Below are positions 10,409 through 22,345 of a stretch of 64,000 bases of DNA, one piece after another; within the stretch, counting starts at the first letter, position 1; each line of letters begins with the position of its first letter. The notes under the pieces are model-generated. The model saw only the letters and a program-made list of their open reading frames with translations, had not been told where the DNA came from and did no database searches. A program made the translations under genes and the position numbers. Origin of the DNA: Branchiostoma lanceolatum (lineage: Eukaryota; Chordata; Leptocardii; Amphioxiformes; Branchiostomatidae); assembly GCF_035083965.1 (NCBI RefSeq), contig NC_089727.1, positions 749,501-813,500 on the forward strand, in the 5' to 3' direction.

Positions 10409-12967
10409 TTAGAACCCCAATCTATCCGGGGGTCTCCCCCGGCGTCGGGAGCGGGTTGTAGTGGGTGCTGGAGCGTCACACACATTTTGACTCTGGTCTT
10501 TGTTCATTGAGCAGTACCACTCTCCGTCTGGATCTATCTCAGCAGCTTCATGTGCTGTTATCCTTCTCCAGCTGTCACAGGAGTCACACTGCACCCAATC
10601 CTGCAGCGACTCTGCGTCTGAATCCTCAGCTGGAGTCTCCTCGGCAGGTAACTCATCTGTCAAAGAATCTTCTGCTCTCGCTCCTGTTTCCTCTTCCGGC
10701 TCTTGCACATGGTACTCCTTGAGCCTGTTGAAGTGCACTACGACCCTCTGTCGTCCTCCCACTCGCTGGACTCTATAGGTAACATCTGAGATCCGTGTCA
10801 CCACTCTGTAGGGTCCTTTCCATTTTGGGAAGAACTTCTTGCTCAATCCTCTTGGGACGGCTGGAATAGACAGCCAAACTTGGTCCCCCACGGAGAAGCC
10901 TCCTCCGTGGCATTTCCTGTCATACACATCCTTTTGGCGCCTGTGGGCCGTTTCCATGTTCTGTCTAGCTCTTCTGTAGGCCATATCCAACTCTTCTCTC
11001 ACCCCCTGTGCCTGGACGTCTATCCCTCCAGCTGGCTCTGGCCTGTCCACAGGCCACATGACGTCGGCTGGTACCCTTGCTTCCTCACCATAGGTGAGAA
11101 AGAATGGAGTGTAGTCTGTGCTTGAGTGGACACTGGTACGGTAGGCGAACAAGGCTGACTGAAGGCGGGCATCCCAGTCAGTGTGAGAGTCATTCACATA
11201 CATGGTAAGAATCTGACAGACCGTCCTATTAAATCGCTCGACCATGCCATCACCCTCTGGGTGATATGCCGTAGTTCTTGTCTTCTTAATTCCCAGCTCC
11301 TGGCATAATGTGTGGACAATCTGTGAATCAAAGTCTCTCCCTTGGTCACTGTGCAGCTGGTAGGGCACACCGAACCTGGTGATCCATGTATCAATCAATG
11401 CTCGCACCACGGTCGTCGCCTTTTGATCTGGTAACGCTACAGCTTCCACCCATTTCGTCATATAATCAGATATTACCAATATGTGTTTATTTCCCTTCGG
11501 GGTCTCTGGGAAGGGTCCCATAAAGTCCATGGCCACCCTCTCCCACCGGAATCCTGGGGATGAGGGAACTAATGGTGCCCTTCTTCGCCGGGACCCTGTC
11601 TTCCTCTTGGCACACTCTGAACATCCCTTCACATGTAGCTCGACATCGGTAGCCATCCCGTACCAAAAGAACCGTTCTCGCATTCTTAGAAGGGTTTTAT
11701 CCACCCCTAGGTGCCCACTCAGAATACCTCCGTGGCATTCCCTGAGCACCTGTTCCCTCAGAGTCTTTGGGACGACGAGCTGGAGCCGATAGGAGGTGTC
11801 TGTGTTATCAGCATACAATCTCCGGTACAACACCCCTTCCTTGACCTCCATCCTCTCTCGGTCATTCCAATAGCGCAAGCCTTCCTTCCCGAGTGGGGAG
11901 GGTTGTTCAGTCTCGTCTCCGCTCTCCACTGCTAATAGCACTGGGCTTATCTCAGGATCGTCGGCCTGCTGTTGCTTGATATCCTGACCGGCTGCAAAAG
12001 GTACAAGTACCTCAGGGGGGTCTGAAGCAACCTGGACTGACATCACGCCATCTGTCGGTGCATCTTCTAGGCCGCACTGTCGGCAGGGAATCCTAGACAA
12101 CCCGTCAGCATTGCCGTGTTTCTTCCCAGCTCTGTGCTGAACCGTGAATGAGAATGACGCTAACGTCTCCAGCCAACGTGCTACTTGATTCTCAGGCTCC
12201 TTAAATGTCATCAGCCATTTTAAGGCGTGGTGGTCGGTACGAACAGTAAACTCGCAGCCTAACAAATAGTGTCTGAAATGCCATACAGAGTTGACGAGAG
12301 CAAGCAGCTCTTTCCTGGTGGTGCAATACTTCCGTTCAGCTTTGCTCAGCGTACGACTGTGGTAGGCTATAGGGTGTTCACAACCGTTGACTTCTTGAGA
12401 CAGTACAGCTCCCAGTCCCCGATCTGACACATCTGTGTCTAAGATGAATCTCTTGTGAAAATCGGGGAAGGCTAGGACCGGGGCTGTGGTGAGTTCCCTT
12501 TGTAACTGCCTGAAAACCCCCTTTTCCTCCTCTCCGAACTCAAAGTTCCCCTCTCGGTCGTTGGCCAGCTGGTATAACGGTGCCGCGATACCTGAAAAGT
12601 TTCTCACAAACCTCCTGTAGTAAGAGCAAAAGCCCAAGAACGATCGGAGCTCTCCCCTGTTACTTGGGATCGGCCAGGTTTTGACGGCCTCTACTTTCCC
12701 TGGTTCTGTCTCCACCCCCTGTTCACTCACTACATGTCCCAGGAAAGACACCTTCTCTCTCAGCAGTTGACACTTGGTAGTCTTGACCTTCAGTCCTGCA
12801 TCTTGTAGGCGCTGCAAGACAGACTCAAGTCGATCCCAATGCTCTTCAAACGTACGGCCAAAGACTATAATATCATCGAGGTAAACAAGACAGGAGGACC
12901 AGCAGAGTCCAGCCAAGACTAAGTCCATAAGCCGTTCAAATGTCGCGGGCGAGTTGCAGAGGCCCAT
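10409..12967 (-). pseudogene. pol: Pol, second part: RT catalytic core, RNase H, integrase and CW zinc finger, 852 codons
   Basis: Same frame as the first part, after the nonsense codon. RT active site YLDD at residues 29-32. RNase H (FILDTDVSD at 174-182, TDHHALKWL near 245). Integrase HHCC zinc domain with H412, H419, C449 and C452. Integrase core D481, D541 and E577, a D,D-35-E triad. GPY/F-type module near 711-755 (FPKWKGPYRVV). An acidic linker, then a CW-type zinc finger at 791-833 and a basic GRPP tail to the end. All catalytic residues I looked for are present. It lacks its own start unless the nonsense codon is bypassed. Confidence 0.93.
10469..10597 (-). other. CW-type zinc finger appended to the integrase
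   Basis: Residues 791-833 contain WVQCDSCDSWRR, then EWYCSMN, then C830. This is the W-x2-C-x2-C...W...W-x-C...C pattern of zf-CW domains, very close to the MORC and ZCWPW type. Known CW domains bind histone H3 tails methylated at K4. The position matches that of the chromodomain in chromoviral integrases, which suggests a targeting role (inference). Confidence 0.88.
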
Positions 12968-12985
12968 GGGAAGGGTGTTGAACTC

Positions 12986-14419
12986 CTACAATCCGAGAGG
13001 TGTAGTGAACGCTGTCTTCTCTTTGCTACTTTCCTCTACTTCGACTTGGTGGTAACCGCTCACCAGATCAAGGGTACTGAAGAACTTTGCTCCACCCAAA
13101 GCGTCCAGGGCGTCGTCTATCCTAGGTAGGGGATATGCATCCTTCAGTGTACAGTCATTGAGCTTTCTGTAGTCCACACAGAATCGTGTTGATCCATCAG
13201 GTTTCTTTACCAAGACTACAGGAGCTCCCCAGGGAGAGTGTGACTCCCTGATGATGCCTATCTCTCGCATGCCCTGGAGGCAGCGCGCCATCTCTTCTCG
13301 CTGGTGGGGTGAGTACCGTCTAGGTGCAAGTTTCACTGGCCTGGCACTACCGGTGTCAATCTTGTGTTTGACCTTGTCAGTTCTTCCCAAGTCCAGCGGT
13401 CCACGTGAGAACACATGTTGAAATCGATCAACTGTCCTATACACACGCCGACGCTGGTCTGTGCTCAAGTCCTTCCTGTCCAGACCAAGGTCTGACAGGA
13501 TGCGATCCACCTCTCCTGCCTTGGGAGTAGAACTCTTGGTGGCCAGACCCCTCAGCGTCAACACTTGCTGTGCCCTTGTGCGTCTCTTGGTTCTACCTTT
13601 GCCAGCTGGCGGCAGTACAACTTCCTCAGCCTCCCCTCCCTCCATAGGAGTCAGCTGTCCGACCTTGGAACCACGCCGTAATGTCACTGGCTCTGGCGAC
13701 ATGTTGACCAGCCGTATTGGCACAGACCCCTCGGTCGGCGCCACCACAGTTCTGGCACACACAACTTTATCTTTCCCTTCCAAACTGTTGGGTTCAAACA
13801 CAGCAGACAGAAAACCTCCCCAGCCAGGGTTTGAATCTTGTATGCATCCAGGTACGACGACTTCATGACGTCCCGGGAGGGTAACATCTTCTGCTAAACT
13901 CACCCTACAGACATTGGGGCGAATGGACAGGACTTGCAAGGGGCATGGTCTGCCTCGGACAGAGATGGTCTCTCCTACGGTGTCAACTACGGCTCTGACT
14001 GACCTCATAAAGTCCATTCCCAGGATACATCTCTCCTGCAAGCCGTGAACGACATAGACCTTCCTCTTGATCTCCGCACCATGCACCCTTATCCTCACCT
14101 CCACGGAACCAAGCACTTTAAGTACACCACCTCCCGCTGCTACGAAACTCTGCCAGCAATTCTTTAAGGGCACTTTGCCACCCTTTTCCCAAACTGAGCT
14201 ATCAACACAAGATGGCCCCGCACCTGAATCTACCAATGCATTCAAATTTTGATTCCACATGTCCAGATTTAAATATAACAGTTGCTTGATTTCCCTGGCT
14301 TCACAATCTTCATGATCATTGTCTTCAAAATCCTCATTATCGTTGGCACAATCAGAAGAATCATTCAACTTACTGTTCTGGGGTGACTCCTTAATATGCG
14401 CTAGTGTGTCACCCCCCAC
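12986..14419 (-). pseudogene. pol: Pol, first part: protease and N-terminal half of reverse transcriptase; ends at a nonsense codon
   Basis: 477 codons from the first start-like codon (GTG at 14419); the frame is open further upstream across the gag stop. An aspartic protease is visible (LVDSGAGPSCVDSSV, ILGMDFM). RT motifs follow: VKLAPRRYSPHQREEM, GIIRESHSPWGAPVVLVKKP, RFCVDYRKLN, YPLPRIDDALDALGGAKFFS, LDLVSGYHQVEV, KTAFTTPLGL. The frame then meets TAG (plus-strand 12986-12988) between two conserved RT blocks, and the same frame reopens straight after it. I see no frameshift here, only a point nonsense. Confidence 0.9.
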
Positions 14420-14430
14420 CCCAGCGCCCC

Positions 14431-15225
14431 CTAGTTTGACGACTTCTTCGGGCTGGGGCAGTTCCTTGCCATGTGCGCACGGCCACCACAGTTGAAACAG
14501 ATGTAGTCCCTACCATCAGCCTTGTTTCCGTTGTTGTTGTTGTCATTTCCCGGGTTGCTTGGGGTACGAACTCCGGTGTCGCTCTTCGTTACTGCGTCTT
14601 CAATTCGGGTCAGGCAACCCGCCATGCCCTCTACTCGGCTCTCCAGCCGGGCCACCCTTTCTTCTAGCTCCTCCTCCCTGCTATTGCTAGCGACCATGTG
14701 CACCGTAGTGCTCTCCGTACCCTCCAGCTGTGCTGCGGCACGGCGGATGTCTCTCAGGTTATTCGGCCGAGGGAAAATGTCGCCCAACCTCTCTGCCAGC
14801 CTAGAGGGCTGCAGACCGGTAATGAAATAATTGACCCCCATCTTCTCCCTCTCCGCTACATCTGTTTTGGGGTGCCCGTACTGCAACAATGACCTGAGTC
14901 GCATTTCATAGTCGAGTAGTGTCTCTCCTACCTTCCTGTGGAAGTGCAGTAGCTCGTCGAGCGAGGTTTGCTTCCTTTCCCCGGCCCCAAACCTGTCTGA
15001 TAACACCGTGTGCAAATTTTCCACGTCATTTGTCAACTTGTCACCCAAACTCTCGGCGTACTCTAGAGCCGGACCCTCCAAATGTAGCATGAGGTACATT
15101 GGGTAACTTTCTACTTTCCATTGTTGCAATCTGGCCAGGCGAGCAAACTGCCTATACCATGAGCCGAAATTTAGGTTACGGCCTGAGAACTTGGCGAGTT
15201 TGATTTCTGCACGTGTCGCCGCCAT
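14431..15225 (-). CDS. gag: Gag (capsid/nucleocapsid) of the Ty3/gypsy element, 264 aa
   Basis: It forms the element's particle. About residues 1-170 are a retrotransposon-type capsid region (FGSWYRQFARLARLQQW, YAESLGDK, FHRKVGETLLDYEMRLRSLL, YFITGLQPSRLAERL). A charged coiled-coil stretch follows (EEELEERVARLESRVEGM), then an N-rich linker, and one CCHC knuckle CFNCGGRAHMARNC near the C terminus. ATG at 15225 follows the primer-binding region by about 50 bases. Pol lies in the -1 frame relative to gag and is open through the gag stop, so ribosomal frameshifting is the likely link. Confidence 0.92.
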   Translation of the reverse strand: MAATRAEIKLAKFSGRNLNFGSWYRQFARLARLQQWKVESYPMYLMLHLEGPALEYAESLGDKLTNDVENLHTVLSDRFGAGERKQTSLDELLHFHRKVGETLLDYEMRLRSLLQYGHPKTDVAEREKMGVNYFITGLQPSRLAERLGDIFPRPNNLRDIRRAAAQLEGTESTTVHMVASNSREEELEERVARLESRVEGMAGCLTRIEDAVTKSDTGVRTPSNPGNDNNNNGNKADGRDYICFNCGGRAHMARNCPSPKKSSN

Positions 15226-15274
15226 TTTGAGTTTCTTTGTTCTTTGTCCGACGCGCGTTCCAGAATCTTCTGTT

Positions 15275-15288
15275 CACTTCTGACACCA
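15275..15288 (-). other. Primer-binding site, probably for tRNA-Leu
   Basis: One base inside the 5' LTR the minus strand reads TGGTGTCAGAAGTG. This is complementary to a tRNA 3' end CACTTCTGACACCA, which is the end I know for animal tRNA-Leu(CAG). The match is 14 nt. Confidence 0.75.
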
Positions 15289-15289
15289 A

Positions 15290-15528
15290 TGTAACAAGGT
15301 ATTGATCGTCCTTACCTCGTATCCGTGGGCTCTACAGAAGGTGGAACTTCGTGATGGATTATGTTGTCGAACTCGAACCTAACTATCGCTATAGCGTGCA
15401 CGCTCTAGTCTAAAACTAAACCGAATAACTGTAAACACTTGCTTGAACTTGCCCCAACGCAACGCAACTAACTTCAACATCCGGGGCCTCGATCAGGGCT
15501 GACCCATGACCTCCTAAACCTGGTTACA
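15290..15528 (-). repeat. 5' LTR of the Ty3/gypsy element
   Basis: Same 239 bp as the 3' LTR. It should carry the element's promoter and cap site. The target duplication GTTA follows at 15529-15532. Confidence 0.95.
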
Positions 15529-17779
15529 GTTACATACAGGGTCATTACAATGATACAGGGGTTTTCAACAGTACATGTAAGTATACAGTGAGACAGGCAA
15601 ACAGCAAACACCGTTTCCAAAATCTAACCAGTTGCTTGTTAATGAGTAACTGTTGCTTTTATTGCTTAAATATCATTTTAACTGGATGTCTAACCTTCAT
15701 CGAAGTACAGTAAACAGAGCTAGTGCACATCATATCTGGGTGAAAGCCTGTACCTTGGTACACGCAGTTCCAGGCTGTGAATTCCTCCCAACCCTCTGTT
15801 TTTATCTTGTCTTCTTGCTAAACTTTCTTTTTAAAACGTCTGAGAACCAAAGAAGTAAATTGCCGTGGCCACAGTCCTGTGATAGACATAAGGTTGACAG
15901 GAATAGCCATGATACATGAAACCCACCAGCTATTTCAGGCTGGATGTGAGAGACTGTGAACCGGGGCACACATGACAGCGATGGATCCCGGAGCAGCTCT
16001 GACATTTCCTCGGGACTCGGATCTGATCCATTAGCTCCATATCCTCTGGTCTATATGTCATACCTCACCTTGTCAGTACTCGTATGTATACCATGGATGA
16101 CATTCAGCACTGTAGAAATGTTCAGGGGTCTCCAGTGATACATGTACAGCTGTTATCACCAGCCTTTGGGGTCTATACTGAGAAGCTTTGAATTGTTGTG
16201 GTGAAGATATTATCATACGGATTCAAGTGTGAAAATCAAGTGACTTAGTGTATTTGATATCTGCAGAAAATATTGAAGTCTTTCACTAAGTTTCAGGTTT
16301 GAATTCGAAAATGATTCAATGAATCAAGTAAATAATGAAGTTACAGACAGGAGTGTCACAATGATTTTCCACTCCCGGTTTAAGAGAAAAACATGTTGCC
16401 TGCTTGTTTCCAACTTTTTAGGATCCATCCCGTAAACATCAATTTCCCCAAATCCCAATCAACACTGTTAGCAATGTCAGAATTATCACAAACTTGCAGA
16501 AAAAACTTGTTTCTAAAAATGATTTCTAAGAAAATTAAAGAAGACCTAACAACCAACGATCAGCCTTAAGGGGCACAAAACTTGGTGTGAAACCAGCAAA
16601 GGAAATGTACAATCATTTTTGTTATAAGTTGCAAATTGGTGTACGTAGTGGATCCAGAGAGATATTCAATAACAGATAGAGAACTCAGAGGTAACCAGAG
16701 CTAGTACGACGTGGCCTGTATCTGTATCAATCATTCAACCAAAAGGACTGCCCTTTCATGTAACACACCAGCTTCACAGGCACAAATCATCAACTGATTG
16801 TATCACACTGAACGACTTGTCACACCTAAACCACTCAGATCCAACTCTAACTGAGTGTGAGTACTCGTACTCCAACTGCCATTTAGAGTTAAAGCTATCT
16901 CACGAAGATGCGGCTACTGTCCCCTTTACAGGACCGTCTGCGTAGCACCAGGAGTCTCATGTTACCACAGCCATGGGGGATATGGAATCGACTGTCCCGA
17001 CATGCAGAACCCAGGGACAAGCACTCCCAGTCTCTCAAGCAATGCAGGCGAGACGTACCTCAAGATTAATCTCGAGCGTTTCCTAACCGCTTCTTGAGAC
17101 AGGAGAAGATCCTGGGATGCCTACTTAGTCTAGTATTCTCTCTGAGGACTCGGCTGTTACTTAATGCACCATGGGGATGTCACAAGTATGAGGTCATTAG
17201 ATTATTTTTAGGTTCACAATTATACATAACATTCCCACTGGACTGGTGAGGGCCTGTGTGAGCCGGTCTGGGGGTACAGTTGTCAGGGCAACAAAAAAAC
17301 TTGCATATCTTATTACCTGGATGTCTAACCTTCAATGATGTATCAGTATAGTAAGTCAGGTTGATCTGGTATTTCTGCCCAAATTCTAGACCTGTTTTCA
17401 AGCAAATGCAAGGAGCAAAATGTCAAGGAGCAAAATGTCAAGGAGTCAAATGCAAACAAGTTGGAATGTGGCTGGTGTGGGCTGGAGTTGGTGGCATGAC
17501 TGTACATGTATGTAAAAACAGACACACCGAAGAAATTACATTGTGATGACGATTGTTATACTACAAGATGCCGACTTCTCAGCCAAAATTCTGCATTAGA
17601 AAGACCCAGTAAGAAGTGGAGAGGAAACTAGAAGTAATTTTGAGTGAAACTTGATAAGAAAATGTTGCGCTGCCGCGCTGTTATCACCCGGGTGTCCCGG
17701 TATGTCTGTCACCGAGATGTCAAACACGACGGGAGGATACTTCACATCCCCTCTGTACCCATGGTGCACTCGTCATGTT

Positions 17780-18230
17780 GGGTACTGAACTAACGTAGGG
17801 ATACAGATACATGTGTGGTAGGGAAGGTCTAGAAATTTCTTTCATCATGAGTGGCCAGGCCTTTGTACCCGCGGTGAACTGGACTGTCATACGGCTACCA
17901 ATATATCAAAGCATCATATACTAGGCAAAGGTCTGGAAATGTGTGCAGACTTGTGATACTGGGTACTGAACTGTGGTGATGATGATGATGGCAGCTTCTT
18001 CGCTCTCGAAGATTACTGGGAAGGTTGTCCTGAACTGTGGTAGAGGTACACAAACATGTGTAACAAGGAGAGCAACAATGGGAAAGGTCTGGAAATGTCT
18101 TTCTCTTTGAGTGGCTGAGTTTTCCACAGCGTACTGACTCAACGTCTTGTTGTGCCTGGCACTGAACTATCATAGGGATACAAACACATGTCATCGATAT
18201 CTAAAAGCAGCATAGGCAAAGGTCTGCAAG
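17780..18230. repeat. Diverged tandem repeat, three to four copies of about 130-180 bp
   Basis: Recurring order: GGTACTGAACT, a TAGGGATACA or similar block, ACATGTG, then GGTCTGGAAATGTCTTTC-like sequence, at about 17780, 17957, 18060 and 18151. Copies are strongly diverged and no coding potential is seen. Confidence 0.5.
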
Positions 18231-18433
18231 CTAGTGTCTGCACACTTGCAAATGTATCATACCAAGTACTAAACTATCTAGTAAGTACCTAGCTTTGGTA
18301 AGGCACCTCCTCTCATATGCAACGTAAAATCAAATGTCCCGTGTTTGAGGAGAATCACACCTTCAGCACGTTAAAGAACCCACCGCACTTATCAACAACA
18401 GTAGGGGTCCATTCCGGTATCAGTAGATCAAAG

Positions 18434-18736
18434 ATTACTGTAATCAAATTCTACCTATACCAAATGAACATAAAAGACTCGCTCCACATATCAAGTGTTG
18501 AAGAATGTAAGATCAGACTCCAGCAGTCGTGTGCCAGACGTGAAGACGTCATCCACTGATGGATGAAAAGATGGAAAGTTTTATAGCCTCTTCTTTGATA
18601 TTTTTAAGTTCTCTAGTATTTTATGTATATGTGGTTTTAATGTTTGTTAAATTGCGACAATCCTGTATGAATGTATATATGTTTGTTGTATATGTTGTAT
18701 ATTTTCAATAAAGCGTTTAAAAAAAAAAAAAAAAAA
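18434..18736 (+). mobile_element. LINE-mobilised insertion with poly(A) tail and target duplication
   Basis: A 15-bp direct repeat flanks it with one mismatch: ATCAGTAGATCAAAG at 18419-18433 and ATCAGCAGATCAAAG at 18737-18751. It ends with AATAAA at 18707-18712 and an A-tract of about 18. The 5' part is open on the plus strand up to a TGA at 18557-18559 (the tail reads VEECKIRLQQSCARREDVIH), which looks like the C terminus of the source protein followed by its 3' UTR. I cannot tell whether the source is a truncated LINE or a processed cellular mRNA. Confidence 0.75.
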
Positions 18737-19737
18737 TCAGCAGATCAAAGTTTAACCTTACAATCCGGGCCTGCGTAGCTTGTACTGTACAAAACCGGTG
18801 GGGTACGCCTGAAGCCAGTTTACCGGTTATGCGTGATAAGCAAAGGTATATACAACAATTTTTATTGACACAACAAAAGTACATCGACTCTCGTAAGGTC
18901 TACTTAATCTATACATACATACATACATGCCAACAAACAAAGTTCATACTAATGAGTTTGTTTACATACAGTCATATGGAATAGGGCAACATATTGAAAT
19001 TTAGCGTGTCGTATACTTATACATTACTTGTTCTTATGTCTAAACATTCTTATATATAGCATGTGTCCATCCATTTCTAGAAGCTTCTACAACTAACTCA
19101 TGTGTGACACTATGACTTATCATGATCTGCGAGGCATGATTTTCTGCAGGGCTGCTCAACTACCCCATAAATCACAAACCCTGCCTCGCGACAGGCACGT
19201 TGGCACGGCGACCAGGAATCCAGGTTGCACCATGCAGAATTCCTCCAGGGCTAAACTGCAGGCGTGAGTCGCAGCCTGAGTCAACAATTCTGAGAAATCT
19301 GATACATCAGTTTCATTCACATTAGCATTTTATTAAGCTGAAGTACTGAGGCTGGTGTAGAACATAATGATATTGCATGACTGTATATAAAATAATCCTC
19401 TTGTGGCTTGTTTCTGCGCTGTTTTTAAACAGTCCCTTAGTATGGAATAATGATAGAAATGTACTAATATGGGGGTGTTAATGTCAATATAAGAAAGATT
19501 GCCTTATCCAGAATATTTGCAGTTTTAATGCCCAAAAAATCGCTTAGATTGCCTTTAACATAGTCGAGGCACCTCCACAATCACAGGACCCCCATTTTAC
19601 TTCCCTATCTGAAAGGCGAATGCAGCTCCAACCAGAACCAACTAATTGGAACAGGGAGTTCAACCGAGCGGCTGCTACCAGCTGAACTACAGGACATCTG
19701 TTTGAATTATATACTGTGACATTTTTCTGATACCTCG

Positions 19738-20135
19738 TGCTTTGTGGGTTGTGACATTGAATAGCATGGAGAATTCTAGTAGCCACCAGGGCCCTGAATC
19801 AAGCCTGTAGTAACTGCGCCACCTAGCACCAGTGATGGGTACTACAGTAATAGGTAATCCTTAGTGCTTTGTGGATTCTGATATTGCATAGCATGGAGCA
19901 TTCTTGTGGCCACTTTAGGCTCTGGCCTGGAATCAATCCTGTACTAACTGCGCCACCTAGCACTAGTGATGGGTACTACAGTTAACCGTTATTGGGTTTT
20001 TGTGCTTTGTGGGTTCTGATATTGCTTTAAATAGCAAGGCATATTACTAAATTTTCAGTTGTCACCAAGGGACTGGCCCTGGATGAATCCTGTACTAACA
20101 GCACCACCTAGCACCAAAGGTAGGTACTACAGTTG
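19738..20135. repeat. About 130-bp tandem repeat, three copies
   Basis: Units start GTGCTTTGTGGRTT and end GGTACTACAGT, with CTGCGCCACCTAGCAC near the end, at about 19738, 19863 and 20000. Confidence 0.75.
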
Positions 20136-21954
20136 TACACCACACCTGTATGCATAGGTTTATCCAGCGTGTGCCAAAACTCTGACGGCAAAATACATGT
20201 AACGTTAAGAATCTCTAATAATTTTAAAATCTTCCCCTTACAAAAAATTGAACAGGAACTTTTGCATAAGCTGACAATAAATCTAGTTAATATCATTGAT
20301 CACAAAACAGTGCTGCGTGCGTGTCATATAGAGTTTATTTAGAACATGGACAAGAATTAAGGTAGATTTTGGCAGTTTTACAAAAATACATTTCAAAGTG
20401 TTGATTTGCCGAATTCATACACATGTTTTACAATACATACACTTAACATGTTGATTTACATGACTTGTGATACATTTATCAGAATCAGAAGTATATGAGG
20501 CATCGAGAAATCCTAATTCTAGATATGCAACAACATTTGATAAAACCTGGTGCCTAAAAACAACCTCAAGTGACTACAATCAGATATTCACTAAGATATC
20601 GCTAGATGTTGGTTGAGTTGTACGTGTCTTTAACAATTATAACAATTACAAAGGTAAACAAAGTCATCACCAGATTATTTGTTTGTTTACAGTGAGATGT
20701 ACATGTAGGTGGGAGAGACATGAAGGTGAGACATAACTCATGAACAAGACTATACGAAATGTTTAACATGAAAACTACAATTCTGTTACATGTATAACAT
20801 TGTTACATTGCAATTCATATTTACACCATGCAAAGTAATCTGTTAGACTTTTAACATGTCTGAAAACCAAGCAAATAGATTGGTGTGGCAAAAAAAAAAA
20901 GTATTGCAAACTGTCAAGTGACTGAACATGTAAAAAAAACATTGCACCAAAATGTTCAGGCCGGCTAGTGCATATGCATACAAAGTCATCCAGGTAATAA
21001 GATACGCCAAATGACGGTCACTCAATCAACCAACTGGATAAAATTCTATCCAGCTGATTGAGCAACTGTCATTTAGAATAACAGACTACATAATTGGTGT
21101 TTCGTTACTGATTACAACAAAACTGTACCTCTTGTTATGTACAGAGAGGTAGAATTGCACACAAGGAAATTGTGATTGACCCTTTTAAATCACTGGATTT
21201 CCTGCTAGCCCTTCACGGGAAGAAAACCAAAATGGAAAACAAGGCTACTAGTAGTGAGGTGTCGATATTATAAGTTCAGCTGTTGGACAATTTTATGTGT
21301 AAGCTGAAACAACCCTCACTTAATGTCGCACATCTTTTGTACATTAAAATATAGCTTATTAGACACTAGATATTTCTAAACATCAAAAACATCTTGCTCA
21401 GTCCTGAACTCCAAACTAACTTGACACCATGCTGTGCAACTTCTGCATATTTCTTCACTTCTTTCTGTTATAATAATAATCTTAAGGCATTCATTTGATC
21501 AAACACTCGTGTCTCTTTAGCACTTTGGAAGGTGAGTTCATCTTCTTCAAAGCCTTCTTTGGAGTGAATTAAGTCTCTTCAACAAAACTGGCACATCTTT
21601 GTGTGAATACTTACAATATTTGTGGATTTCAGATGATAACATCCACACATTTAACTGCTGACATGACAGCTGAAGGCAACTTACTCTTGTTACATCTATC
21701 TTTTCCCCTTACATGGCAGATTGAGTACTGTATTGCAAAAAGACAAGGCCTTGTTATGTTACTGTATACAAAGCTTGGAAAGGTGAATTTCCACATTTTG
21801 GGCTGTACTTGATAACAAACATGTACATTTTTTGTATCTTTGCCAAGGCCATCTTTGTAGTTAACAGCGTCTCTTAAGCACTCTAGAAGAAGTCATCCTG
21901 AACTGCTACTGTACAGAAATACTGTCTTGAAGGCACACTAAGCCGAAAACATGG

Positions 21955-22345
21955 CTTTCGCAGGAGAACATTCTTGAAGACATGGCTAGCCCAGGAGAAC
22001 TTTCTTGAAGACTTGACTTTCCCAGAACTTTCTTGAGAACTTTCTTGAAGACATGGCTAGCCCAGGAAAACTTTCTTGAAGACATGGCTAGCCCAGCAAA
22101 ACTGTCTTAACGACTTGACTTTCCACTCTTGAGAACTTTCTTGAGAAATTTCTTGAAGACTTTACTATCCCAGGAGAAGTCCTTCTCGAGAACTTTCTTG
22201 AAGACATGACTTTCCCAGAAGAGCTTTCTTGATAACTTTCTTGAAGACATGGCTACCCCAGGAGAACTTTCTTGAAGACTTGACTTTCCCAGAAGAACTT
22301 TCTTGATAACTTTCTTGAAGACATGGCTACCCCAGCAGAACTCTC
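21955..22345 (-). repeat. Minisatellite in the LRRC58 3' UTR, grown from the last codons
   Basis: On the minus strand units of about 30-60 bases alternate AGTTCTCCTGGG(G)TAGCCATG and TCTTCAAGAAAGT. The coding end GTT CTG CTG GGG TAG of LRRC58 is itself one unit, so the array appears to have expanded from the terminal VLLG-stop sequence into the 3' UTR. Confidence 0.8.

Larger units (their letters stand above)
10135..15528 (-). mobile_element. Ty3/gypsy LTR retrotransposon with a CW zinc finger in pol, nearly intact
   Basis: This 5.39-kb element has 239-bp LTRs at 10135-10373 and 15290-15528 that look identical by eye, start TGTAAC and end GTTACA. It is flanked by a 4-bp target duplication GTTA (10131-10134, 15529-15532). 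Read on the minus strand the order is 5' LTR, primer-binding site, gag, protease, reverse transcriptase, RNase H, integrase (RT before integrase is the Ty3/gypsy order), polypurine tract, 3' LTR. Identical LTRs indicate a very recent insertion. One in-frame stop at 12986-12988 interrupts reverse transcriptase, so this copy is probably non-autonomous unless the stop is read through or is a sequencing error. Confidence 0.95.
15533..21950. other. Non-coding, repeat-rich stretch 3' of LRRC58
   Basis: No gene supported. It contains relics of a dispersed repeat with the box ACTGGATGTCTAACCTTCAT (15680, 17320; also 4960 inverted and 49935), diverged tandem repeats at 17780-18230 and 19738-20135, and a retrotransposed insertion at 18434-18736. 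A minus-strand AATAAA near 18858 could end a long LRRC58 3' UTR, but nothing proves it. Confidence 0.5.
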
